Positions 35,991 through 46,864 of a stretch of 64,000 bases of DNA are shown here, in pieces. A program made the translations under genes and the position numbers. Source of the stretch: Silene latifolia (lineage: Eukaryota > Streptophyta > Magnoliopsida > Caryophyllales > Caryophyllaceae). The notes beneath the pieces were generated by a model that was given only the letters and a program-made list of their open reading frames with translations, had not been told where the DNA came from and ran no database searches. Positions within the stretch are counted from its first letter, which is position 1. The number at the start of each line of letters is the position of its first letter. The stretch is taken from the NCBI RefSeq assembly GCF_048544455.1, contig NC_133536.1, forward strand, positions 40,730,152 through 40,794,151. The letters are read 5' to 3'.

Positions 35991-37891
35991 CCATACTCCG
36001 AGTGCCTTACCAGGACCACTCAGGTATGAAGACGCCACCATCTCGGTCGCCCGAGGTATGATAATCAAATAGACAAAACAGAAACAACATATTTAAATAA
36101 TAATTAACGTTTAAAGTGATTACATGCCAAAAACCAAAACTGATAAAGAGATACAAGTTCTCCAAAACTATCTGTTATCAAAAGACTATAAAACTATCAA
36201 TCACAAATGGAAGACTTCTAAACCGCATCGTGGTGACTCCTCCCGATTATCCCATACGCATCACTCATACCGCTCAATAATCGCTCACCACCCCGAATGG
36301 ATCACCACAGCTTTTAAAACATTTAAACGGGTCGATACTAATCACACAATCAATATAGATAACCATAACAAGACACACAGACAATTGAACCGAATCACAC
36401 ACACACACACACACACACACAACTCCCATCATCTCAATCTCGACCGTCCACTGGACCCGCCACGCCAGATGGGGACCGCAGCCGTTCCCACCTAAGCCCC
36501 GCTCATCGTACAAGCGATAACCCTGTCCCATTAATGTGCACATCCCCTTCCGTGGCGGGTTCCACGAAGGGCGAAACTAGGGCGTGAAGTCACTCCCGCA
36601 AGTGACCCCACTCAGCCGAGAACGCATCTCGAGAGCCATAGAAACCAATCACAATCACAATCACAATCACAATCACATATTAAACAACTAACTACAGCAC
36701 ATCACCAATATCCCATTATGGGACTAATACTGAGTAGGAAATCCTACCTGGAAAGCACAACACGCAGACGGTATCTACAGCTGTACCAAAACGGCTCCTC
36801 TACGAATTCTCCTCCTACCATACATAACACATAAAGACTACCATTCAATTACTACTCATAAAAACCCCCAATTGCTAAATTAGGGTTTCATCAATCTTAT
36901 CAAAACATAATATAAATTATACTAAAAGCTTACCCTCGACGCAAGGAACCCAACGACGCGAACTACGATACAAACTGACCGTCTGAACTCCGGGAATTGT
37001 CAAGAACGCGATTAGGAAGAAGAACCAGTTGCTTTCTCTCTTAAACAGGTTTTAGGTTTTGGTAAAAGTGATTTAGAACAATGACGGATATGTTTATATA
37101 CCTTAATCGCGTAATTAACAAAACCCGAGAAAAACCCCCGTAAAACCGGACACTCGATCGAGTACCCAAGGTACTCGATCGAGTATTTCTACTCGATCGA
37201 GTGCCCCACTACTCGATCGAGTGCCCAACAGTCGAAACTATTTATCTTCGCAACTTGCCCTTACTCGACAGAGTAAGGGCTACTCGATAGAGTACCCCCA
37301 AGACATATAAATACGGAGTATTACAGTCTTCCCTCCTTAAAAAGAACTTCGTCCCCGAAGTTCAACCCATACATAAAAACAAACATGCTAACTCGATCAA
37401 GACACAACAACGTAACTAAGAACTCGAAACAAAACTCCAACCCAAACATGAACTCGTAACACCAACTCCACTAACTATTCCTACCTCCACAACATGGCTC
37501 ACGATATCGTATCAACTCCACATATATATATCTCTCACGACACCAACTCCATACATAACCAACTACCATCCTCTAACGCTGCTAGCTCCATAATATCATC
37601 CACTATCAAATCCAAAATCAAGACACTCATAGACATCAAACGGGATGTTACATTCTACCACCCTTAAAAGGAACTTCGTCCTCGAAGTTTACTCACACTC
37701 ATAATCTCATCATCCAACTCAAACACTATCGAAGTATTCTCGCATTCCTAACATCAAACTACTACAAGCACGTCCGTGACCTTTTAACACTATCAACCAC
37801 AACATATACAAATCCATATCTTATGCTACACCAACACTCTACTTCCAAATATACTACCATATGCACACCCATCAAAATCTCTTTTATCACA
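35991..37891 (-). repeat. 5' LTR of element D
   Basis: 1901 bp, the partner of 30172-32098, with the same layered structure: A-type part 35991-37325, extension 37326-37891. The (CAATCA)n tract is shorter than in the partner. CAGCA follows at 37892-37896. Confidence 0.88.
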
Positions 37892-39552
37892 CAGCAAGAG
37901 CAATAATACATCTTACTGTGGTAAATTTTGCCACTGGACTAAAAGTGTGTTTGTAGTCTTTCCCTTCAATCTGACTATACCCCTTGGCAACTAGTTTGTC
38001 CTTGTATCTCTCCACTGTTCCATCAGGATTAAACTTGATTTTGTACACCCATTTGGCTCCTATTGCATTCTTACCAGGTGGTAAGGTAGTGAGCACCCAT
38101 GTGTTGTTATCCTCAAGGGCTTTGATCTCTTTAGCCATAGCTTCTTGCCAATGAGGATCATCTTTAGCCTGGGAAAAAGTGGATGGCTCATATAATTGAA
38201 GCACATTATGACAAGATGACTTGTAACCAGGTGAGAAACCATCAAGATTAAGTAGAGCAGCACAAGCAGAATGAGGAGCATCTGTACTGCCTACATTAGA
38301 ATGTGCTAGAGATTGTGGTATTCCTCTGCAGTCATAGTCCTGAAGCTTAGAACTTAAAAATCTGGTTATGGTGGATTTCCTGGTCTGAGCATCAACACTA
38401 CTTGTGGGTGAAACATTCTCAGTATTAGCCAAAAAATTTGTATTTGTTATGTTATCTGTATTATTATTGGTGGTATTATTTGTATTAGGTATTTCATGAT
38501 GATGTATAGAGAGAGATTCAGTATTTGTGGAATTGATGAGGGTAGTATTGTCTGCAGAAGGATTGTCCTCTTCTAGATTTTGTGAGGGAACTTGAGTATT
38601 ATTATGAGTTATATTATGTGTATTATTGGTGTATTCAGGGGAATAAGGGAAAAGATGTTCCCTGAAGACAACAACTCTGCTGTAAATGACTTTATGCTGA
38701 TCCAGACTATAAAGTCTATATCCCTTCTTGCCCATAGGGTAGCCTAAAAATATGCATCTGATGGCTATATCAGCAAACTTATTCCCATCATGTTGTGCAG
38801 CATAACATAAGCATCCCACTACTCTCAAATGGGAATAATTAGGAAGCTTGCCAAACAAGCACTCATGAGGAGTTTTCCACTTTAATACAGCAGTAGGAAG
38901 AAGATTGATGATGTGAGTGGCAGCAAGTATCAAATCCCCCCAAAACTTCCTGGGTAAACTAGACTGAATCTTTAATGCTATTGCTACCTCAAGGAGATGT
39001 CTATGCTTACGTTCTACTCTCCCATTTTGCTGAGGATTACCAGGTATGGAGGTTTGATGAACTATACCATGCTCAGCAAGTAAGTGATTGCAGTCCCTTT
39101 GTACAATCTCAGTCCCATTGTCAGATCTCAGTGTCTTAACAGTGGTGTTGAACTGATTTCTAACATAAGCTAGGAAATGCTCAATGGTCTGAGAAACAAG
39201 GTCTTTGTGTTTTAATAACATGGTCCAAGTAGTTCTACTAAAATAATCAACTACGGTTAAAAAATAAGAAGCACCATTGAGTGCCAAAACTCTATATGGT
39301 CCCCAAAGATCAACATGTATCAACTCAAAAGGAGCATTTGTGACAGAAGTACTAGTGGGAAAGGGGCTCTTATGATGCTTAGCCATGAGACAAGTGTCAC
39401 AATGAAAACCTTTGTCATTCATAAGAGAGGATGCCTGAGGCACAACATGTTTCATTGAAGATAAAGCACTATGGCCTAACCTAGCATGCATAAGACGTAC
39501 ATCAGTGAATGTAGCATTGGCAGTAATAGACTTATGGCTAGGAATAGAAAAA
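37892..39552 (-). pseudogene. Element B integrase and start of reverse transcriptase
   Basis: Open frame on the minus strand from SIPSHKSITANATFTDV (next to the TIR element) through the integrase finger (HARLGH and CDTC), catalytic residues in VDLWGPY, RSDNGTEIV and PQQNGRVERKH, an Asn/Thr-rich linker, and the start of RT (NTWVLTTLPPGKNAIGAKWVY, SPVAKFTTVRCIIALA). It is cut at ALA by element D and continues at 30171. No stop or frameshift is seen. Relatives carry gag, protease, integrase, RT and RNase H as one polyprotein in this order. Confidence 0.9.
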
Positions 39553-40917
39553 GGGATAATTCACGTGGTGCCCCTGAGGTTTGGCTTAATTCACGTGGTA
39601 CCCCTGCGTTTAAGTTTGTGCACATGGTACCCCCGAACTTTCATTTAAGTGCACCATCTACCCTTTTCTTTTTTTTCTGTTATAACGCCGTTAACCCACT
39701 ATCACTAACCTTGTCATCTTCACCTTTCTCCTCACAAAGCACTTCTTATTTTTCCCTCAAAATTTTCCTTTTTTCTTCATACAACACTCTATTTTTTGAG
39801 TCGGTCTCCCAAACTGTCTGTCTTCCTTTTCTTATCATTTCTCCACCACAATTATTCAATTTCACACCACAATAATTCATCCATAATTCCATAAACACCA
39901 TTAATAACCACAAAATTCACCACCATGGTTCACAGTTCTTGGCCACGACATCAATCGACAATTCAACTAATTACAATTTCAACTGCCTCACCTCACCAAT
40001 CAAACATCAACCGAGCCATCGTGATTCGAGTCGGCGCACCAGCAGCAGTATCTTCATATCAGAATCCCCGGCTTAATTAGAGCCACCTGCATTCACCATC
40101 TCCATCTTCAATACTGAACTCGGAATCAAAACCCGAGTCCAATTCACCAACAGCCATCGCACCACCACGACAAGTCTCCTCTAATCTGCCCCATCGACAA
40201 CAATCACCTGAGAGCATCAACACCTTTCTCCGTCGCCACATATTCGCACCACCTAGTTCCTCAAATATAATTCCCAAAATGCCCAGATCCTTCAAATAAT
40301 TAATTTCGAGAGTGGATTTCAATAAAAGCAAGAAACCGCCTATTTAATGCAGATTCAGATTGATTGTTCACCATTTTTGCCATTCTTCATCATCATATTT
40401 TCCCATTTCATTGGTTCATCATCTGATATTTTCAATAGGAGCATAATTTGTAGTTAAGAGATTAAAGGAAGAAAGGGAGAAAAAAATGAACAATGATAAA
40501 GAGAAGTAATTTATTACGAATACCTGTTGTGTGAGGATGGTGGTGAATGGTTACAATTGGGGAAGTCTGATAGAAGTATTGTGGAGATTGGAGGGAAAAC
40601 GAAGGAAGCTAATATTTTTTGGGAAAGTTAGAGATAGGGAAGTAATTTGGTGTTCATTAATGGTGGTAATTAGTGGGCAGTGGGGAAGTGAGAGAGAGGG
40701 AGAGAGTATTGTTTATTGGTTTGTGAGGGAAATGTGGAGGAAAGTAAAGATATGAGGGGGAAAAAGACAAAGAGTTCTAACGCCGTCATAACAGAAAAAC
40801 CAATAAGGGCAGATGGTGCACTTAAATGAAAGTTCGGGGGTACCATGTGCACAAACTTAAACGCAGGGGTACCACGTTAATTAAGCCAAACCTCAGGGGC
40901 ACCACGTGAATTATCCC
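39553..40917. mobile_element. 1.37-kb DNA transposon-like element with long terminal inverted repeats
   Basis: Begins gggataattcacgtggtgcc and ends with its reverse complement. Inverted similarity extends about 115 bp strongly and about 200 bp weakly (including gttataacgccgtta against taacgccgtcataac). It is inserted between the protease and integrase parts of copia B, whose frame is consistent on both sides. The interior (39750-40750) has no convincing transposase. A-runs at both edges hide the target duplication, so the superfamily is unassigned; a non-autonomous Mutator- or other TIR-type element is possible. Confidence 0.75.
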
Positions 40918-42476
40918 TTTTATATACATTTATTCTTAGGTATATTACTAAGATGATAGATCCCAGCCTGCTTCAAACCAGAGCACAGAATTTCTTCAGT
41001 TATACTGTCCTGAATAACACAACCATCAGGTGTAAATTTAGCACAGAGTCTCACATTATGCAACAATTTACCAAATGAAAGCAAATTGTGCTTAAAATCA
41101 GGAAGGTATAGCACATTATGCAGAGTCAAACTATCAGTAATCTGTACACTACCAATGAAGTTGACATGCTTAACTAAACCATCAGGAAGTGTAACAGACA
41201 GAGGTTTAATCAATTGCCTGATAGTCTTGAAATTAGACAAGGAATATGTCATATGATCTGAGGCCTCTGAATCAATAATCCAATTTCTATCAATGATGAT
41301 GCTATTATCTATGTGAGCACTAGCAGCCAAGAGTTTACCTGAAAACTGAGAAGAACCAGCAGTATCAGTAAAATTCTGAGACTGAGACTGTAACTTGAAG
41401 AGTTCCTTAGCCACAGCTTGGACAAAGGAAGCATCAATGACATGAGAAGTAGTAGCAGGGGAATCAAGAGGAGTATCAGGATAAGAAGGTGTTTCTTCCA
41501 CATTGCCTGCAAGCTTCTTTCCTGTAGTGTGACCAGCAGATTGCTTCTGAGCCTGATTAAAAGCTGCACGTTTAGCCTGTTCTCTCTTGTGAACCCAACA
41601 ATACTCAAGAGTGTGTCCAGACTTCTCACAACGAGTGCAGTAAGAAGGTTGATTCCCTAGAGCAGCTCCTTGATCATTAGAGGTGTCAAATTTGGTCTTC
41701 TTGTTGTCACGCCTCCATACATTCTTAGGAATTCCAGTAGAAGCAGCAGCCAAAGCCATACAATCATAATTGACCACAGGAGCAGTACTGATGTTAATAT
41801 GAACTTCAGCTTGATGTAGCTTAGCATAAACATGATTAATGCTAGGAATTGGATCCAAAGCAAGAATATGATCACGAATTGTGTCATATTTCTTCTCCAA
41901 TCCCATCACAAAATCCAGAATATGATGAACATTTTCTCGTTCAACAATTTTCTTAAGAATGTTGCAAGTGCAAGTAGCAAGAACTCCACAATCACAATCA
42001 GGAAGAGGATCAAGAGACCTAATATCTTCCCAACCTGATCGAAGCTTAGCGTAATACTCAGCAATAGAAAGATCACCTTGCTTGATTTCTGCAACTTCTT
42101 TACGCAGTTGATATAGAAAAGGAGCATTTGATTGATTGAACCTTTCATTCAATTCCTCCCAAAACTGCTTGCTAGAGGTAACATAGGAAAAAATCTTAGC
42201 AATATCTTCAGAAAGAGAAAACTGAATCCACCTCATAATCGTATAATCAGTACGAATCCAATCCTGGTAACGAGCGTTCGTTGTAGGCGGTTGTGGACAA
42301 GCGCCATTGATGAAACCGAGTTTGTTTTTGGAGATTAAAGCAACGCGCATGTTTCGAGACCAATGGAGAAAAGACTTGCCAGAAAACACCTGCGGAACAA
42401 GCTGATTGAGTGATTGATCGCCTGTTGTGAGGTGAAGAGGATCCTTGTAAACAGAAGAAGCAACAGGTGTCGCCAT
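40918..42476 (-). CDS. Element B gag and aspartic protease
   Basis: 518 residues from the ATG at 42476. The copia-type gag domain spans about residues 30-250 (FSGKSFLHWSRNMRVALISK), with a zinc knuckle CTRCEKSGHTLEYC (C-x2-C-x4-H-x4-C) near residue 281. The protease region has WIIDSEASDHMT, where copia elements have D-S-G; Gly to Glu would disable the enzyme. It comes from GGA/GAG order next to a CAG, so it may be a consensus error. It ends with LYLPDFKHNLLSFGKL and LSNIPKNKCI; the stop (TAA) is supplied by the edge of the TIR element. Confidence 0.88.
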
Positions 42477-42683
42477 TGTTGCGAAGCTTGAAGAAATAGC
42501 GGAAGACTTGTGATGAAGATACGATCGAAAAATGTAAAGAATTGAATTTGTGTTTTTGATCTAAACAAAAGAGAAATCAAATTGTGAAAAGTATCAACAA
42601 AATGACCTAAAAATGTAAACAATTGATGCAGAAAAACATCAAAATGATGAGTAAATCATCAACGTAGGATCGATTTTTGACGA

Positions 42684-42691
42684 TGATACCA
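42684..42691 (-). other. Primer-binding site of element B
   Basis: TGGTATCA on the minus strand directly after the 5' LTR; initiator tRNA-Met type. Confidence 0.8.
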
Positions 42692-43026
42692 TATTGAATT
42701 CTGATTTGTCGAATTCTAAATCAAAATGTAACAGAATTACTCAAGCTTGATGATGAACAACTTGAGTAAATAAAGTGAGAATTTTATTGATTATCAAAAA
42801 CTTAATTTACAGAGTATGAGGATTGTGTATATATAGAATGAAGAAGAGCTGTACAAAAATATTTGTAACTAACTTCCTGACAGGCTGTTGTTAGCTGGAA
42901 TTTGTTACATGCTGACGTGGATATGACTAGGAGAAGACGGAGAAGCTTCTGGAACTAGAGTGACAGTAGAGCAGAAGTTCAGAAGGAAGAGCTGAAGGAT
43001 GAAGGCATATCATGATATAGCCAACA
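42692..43026 (-). repeat. 5' LTR of element B
   Basis: 335 bp, the partner of 28581-28915, with about five differences. Followed on the plus strand by TTCCG (43027-43031). Confidence 0.93.
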
Positions 43027-43031
43027 TTCCG

Positions 43032-44155
43032 GCTCCACGGCTTGGTCAACGGCTTAGCCCGGTTTTTGGTTCCCAAAGATGACATACGAGTAAAGTGCCG
43101 AGGCCGTAAAACGGTATGCCATAACAAAATGATATGCCAACCGCCAGCAGCCCTTGTGTGATTAAGCAATCAGCCACGCAGAATACTATGTCGTGTTTAG
43201 ACATGGTAAATGGATTGTTCACTTTGTATCGAGTCATTTTCGGATGTATCATTGTTGGATCATTTTCAATATCGATCAACCAATTCACTTTTAATCCTTT
43301 AGGTTTATCTTACTTAGGTAGCACGGACGCTCCTCCTGATCAGTCGTATCGTGTCCGACACACGCCTAAATATGTCGGATACTTATAACGAGGAATGAGA
43401 TGACGAAAGACTGAAAGAAAAAGATTAAACAATGAGTTTGGGTGGGAAATGAGAATGAGTTATATTGTCAAAGTCGAATTTTAACTTCAATTATTCAAAT
43501 TTAATATCAAATCCATTTACAAAAATAAAAGCGTACGTTATATAACGATAAAATATATTTTATTAAATTTAAATAATGTGTCCCGTGTTCTAAATTTCAT
43601 GGAATATCGTGTCACGCGTCCTTATCCGTTGTTTTGGTACTACCTAGTTTCTATCTTACTGTTTTCGAATCGATAATTTTGGCGAGGTCAATTTGGAGTA
43701 GTACTTTTGAATTTGGATTAGGTTAATTCGAATGTATTCAAGTTGGGTGGGAATATAATATTACAAGGAAACTTCAATGATCACCCACAACCTTCTTTAT
43801 CTACTTGTCATGCAATAAGAATATAAATATTTATAAATGATCCTCTCCTTTCCCCGTGATTTTTGTGCCAAAATCAAAAGTAAACAATTGACAGAGACAG
43901 AGGGAGTACGATTTACATAGGTGAAATACGAGAAATGAGCACATCATCATATGATTGCATTTTTTCTATCTAAATACATGAATAATTGAATACACCATTA
44001 TTTTAGAATACAATCGCTATATTTGCAACTTAAGCAAAAGTTTGCCTAGCTTTATAATGCAACATATGTAGATAGGAGACGTAGATTCAACACAGTTTCC
44101 TGCCAACGAACATTGAATTGATTTCCGAATCTTCGGCATTCGTCGTCACAAGTTC
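43032..44155. other. Intergenic sequence right of copia B
   Basis: No recognisable gene. Short ORFs at 43046-43388 lack family features. The rest is AT-rich; the last 100 bases may be the 3' untranslated region of the minus-strand gene that follows. Confidence 0.55.
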
Positions 44156-45251
44156 CTACTTACCACCTGCATGTGTAATACTTGTGTTAAAAACTACATC
44201 TCGGCCTGCATTTACTCGGATCTCGAGAATATAATCTCCAATTCTAATGCTTCCTATTTTTTGTGTACCACCTATATTAATATTTTGACCAATCGTTGCT
44301 TGCCAGGAAGTACTTGTTGTAGTTGTACTAATCACCGGAATCATAGACGACCAAGGGTTACTGTAGGTGGAGTCACGGCGAGAAGACGAGAATGTAGCGG
44401 TTTGCTTGTTATAATGATGCTCTGAATTGGTTGTGTTCCGGATTGAAACTTTTGAAGTGGATTCACGGACATACATGCTTCTCCAAAAGATGCAACCAAA
44501 AATTCCGAGAAAAATATAAATAACTATTACAAATACGACCATCGTTCCACCAATTATCATACTGGGTACAGTATCCTGCAAAAAATATTATAGTTATTGC
44601 TCACCAGAAAAAAAAAGATGTATAAGAGCAGATGTTAACTAGCTTAGCTGGTAAAGTCACGAGAGTTGATACTCGTGACCTGGGTTTAAATCCCGTCAGC
44701 AACACATATTCTGCTTGTAACTCACTTTACACCCAAAAATAAATATCAAAGGTAAAAAAACGAGAGGAAAATTGGTAAACCTCGTTTACGCCTTGACTAT
44801 GTTTCTTGATTTCAGCCCGATACAGGATAAGAATGACATATATAACAAAAACAAAGAGAATAAGATAGAGAAGCAGATTCTTATGAGACCACAAGAACGT
44901 TATTCCTGCAATTGATTGAATTAGGCATCCAAACCTACAAAATATATTCCAGAAAATATTATTGTCCCGTTCCACGTTCCATGAACTAGCAGCGTATCTG
45001 CATTTCAAGGAATCGACACAACTGAGCGACAAAACAATCGAAGATATAACTACACAAACGAAACCAACTCCCATGTTGGACCATAACCACTGTACTCCTG
45101 CAATCATCAAGATTGAATGGTGCGGATCCATTACGTTTCCGTTTTTTATCCAAACAAGATTTTCGGCCGTGACACAAGACAAAGAAAAGAAGTAAATAAT
45201 CCGAGTAGGGATTATTCTGATGAACCATGATAAAATTGTGAGAATAACCAT
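44156..45251 (-). CDS. Unrecognised membrane protein, two exons
   Basis: Predicted from minus-strand exons 45251-44781 (157 codons) and 44575-44156 (139 codons plus stop), joined phase 0 across a GT..AG intron (donor GTTTACC, acceptor TTTTTTGCAG). Product about 296 residues. Five hydrophobic stretches look membrane-spanning: residues about 1-25, 46-77, 95-117, 123-141 and, in exon 2, about 163-185. The C-terminal 110 residues are soluble and Ser/Thr-rich (VISTTTTSTSW). No family is recognised. It is not part of the transposons and is a candidate host gene; correct splicing and lack of stops support it, but no homology does. Confidence 0.5.
44634..44706 (+). other. tRNA-like sequence with box A and box B, inside the intron
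   Basis: TAGCTTAGCTGG (44640-44651) fits the tRNA box A consensus exactly. GGTTTAAATCC (44683-44693) fits box B except for TA in place of CG. An 8-base inverted repeat GTCACGAG / CTCGTGAC forms an anticodon-like stem. The acceptor stem pairs poorly and no poly-A or simple-repeat tail follows. Most likely a decayed tRNA-derived sequence (SINE head or tRNA pseudogene) rather than a working tRNA. Confidence 0.5.
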
Positions 45252-46864
45252 GATTTTTTTTTTTTTACCAAGGTCTAACGGGAGAACTCTTTTTCCCCCT
45301 CAAATAATGTGATGGAATGTCAGGGAGAATAAATCTATGAAATGAAAATCGGAGGCGAAAGGATCAGAGTAGTATCAGGCCGTGCCAAGTCCCGGCAAAT
45401 TTGACTTTTGCTTTCTTCACACACAAGCAAGCTAGTTTAAGTGGTAAATTTAGGAGAAATGGTACTCAAAACATATTTAAAATGAATCTAAGTTTTTAAT
45501 ATCCAAATTGAATAGAAATTGGACGGAATTCCACATATTCGATAGAAACCCGATCATGAATGCTTGTAAATCGAGTAATCGACTCTAACTGAAATGGTAG
45601 ACCCGAATTAAAAGAGACTCATTTTCTTATGAACACACTCTCACTTTGTGAGTAATTATGAGTAATTAGCTGATTACTCCATATTTGTTAAGTAATGATA
45701 CTTTGCGTTATTGTATTTGGAACGTTAATTATATGGAATGAATATAAAGCCAATATAGTGACACATAACTTAATAAGAGGGCGTTTGATTGAGGATAATT
45801 AGGAAAGGGAAAGAGAGGAAACTTCTCACTTCCCGTTGTTTGTTTGCCTATATTTTCCTTACCTTTTACCCAATTCTCAAAATAGAATTCCCCCCAAAAC
45901 CCTCTTATTCCCCAACCCCCCATACCCGGAATTTCTTGGGCAAATGAGTGTTGGGTGAAATTGTACATCCAACACAAGGTTTAATGAAGTTATGTGTTAC
46001 ATGTACAAGTATTGATGATATACTTGTAACATTAGGATGGTGTTAAATGATGTTAATGCATTTGCTTCACATTACGTGAAAATTGTTTTAACATTGGTGG
46101 AAACGAATGAATTATATCAAGTAGTGTTTGGCAACGCGGAATTGATTTCATTTTCGTGATTTCAATTGTAGAATTCCAAATGTTTGAATTCAATTCCAAA
46201 TCCTGCGTTTGGAAACCCATGGAATTGGAATTGGACTTGGGCGAGACGGATATGGGTCAAGGTCATATGATGTTTTATATTTGGAAAAAAAAAATTGTCC
46301 ACGCCTCCACGAAAAATATTTGCGATCGGAAAAAAATATCATAAATAAAAATATTACGATGAAATTTGCGTCATAAAATAAAACGTAAGAAGTGATGGAA
46401 TTGAAATGACTATTATATGGTAGGTATTCGAGAGCCCGAAATTTTAACTAGCTTAGAATTGATAAGGAATTGAGTCAATTCTAATTCCAAATTCTAGGGT
46501 TCCAAAACACTTAAAATGTCTCAATTATGGAATTCAATTCCAATTCAAGATTCTCAAACATACCATTAATTCATTAGTGTGATATTGTAAAATAACTTTA
46601 TGTTATTAAAATATAACGTCATTTCACAATGTTATATAAAGGATTGAAATCGTTTGGAAAATATATCTCGCAAAATGTAATCAAACAAAGTGACTAAAAT
46701 GTCGGAGTTTGAGAGTGAAGTGGAGTACAACGGGTGTTTTTTATACAATAATTTAGGAGATTACTCTAGGGATAATATTGGTGGCATTTACTAATATTAC
46801 TGGAGGGTTAGAGGTTGCTATCTTTTATTATTGTGGGTTCCGAGTGAGTATTTATTTGTGACGG
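45252..46864. other. Intergenic, with MITE-like patches
   Basis: No gene. About 45778-45960 starts agggcgtttgattgagg, and about 46120-46565 has repeated gaattcaattcc-type words with imperfect inverted ends. Both resemble old MITEs but have no clear terminal repeats or duplications. Confidence 0.45.

Larger units (their letters stand above)
30172..37891 (-). mobile_element. Element D: non-autonomous Ty3/gypsy element related to A
   Basis: Direct LTRs of 1927 bp (30172-32098) and 1901 bp (35991-37891), flanked by CAGCA at 30167-30171 and 37892-37896. Read on the minus strand the LTR is TGTGATAAAAG...GTGTTACA. The inner 1.36 kb of each LTR is homologous to the whole LTR of A, and the leader after the PBS matches A's leader. 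The 3.9-kb interior has no gag or pol. It sits in B's RT at the codons for ALAAAKN; removing it and one CAGCA restores that frame. LTR differences are few, so it is young and was probably moved by enzymes of an A-type relative. Confidence 0.92.
28581..43026 (-). mobile_element. Element B: Ty1/copia retrotransposon carrying two nested insertions
   Basis: Two 335-bp LTRs (28581-28915 and 42692-43026), flanked by TTCCG at 28576-28580 and 43027-43031. Read on the minus strand: 5' LTR, PBS, gag-protease, integrase, RT, RNase H, polypurine tract, 3' LTR. When element D (30172-37891) and the TIR element (39553-40917) are set aside, the coding parts line up in one frame without stops from 42476 to 28923. 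The LTRs differ at about five positions. It was therefore probably coding-complete until the insertions. Confidence 0.95.

Noticed and set aside
43046-43388. ORFs right of copia B
   Set aside because: No family features, no splice support, overlapping on both strands.
44634-44706. Functional tRNA gene
   Set aside because: Box B is altered and the acceptor stem pairs poorly.
45778-46565. Two MITE candidates (gggcgtttgattgagg; gaattcaattcc repeats)
   Set aside because: Terminal repeats are too imperfect and no duplications could be fixed; mentioned only as patches.
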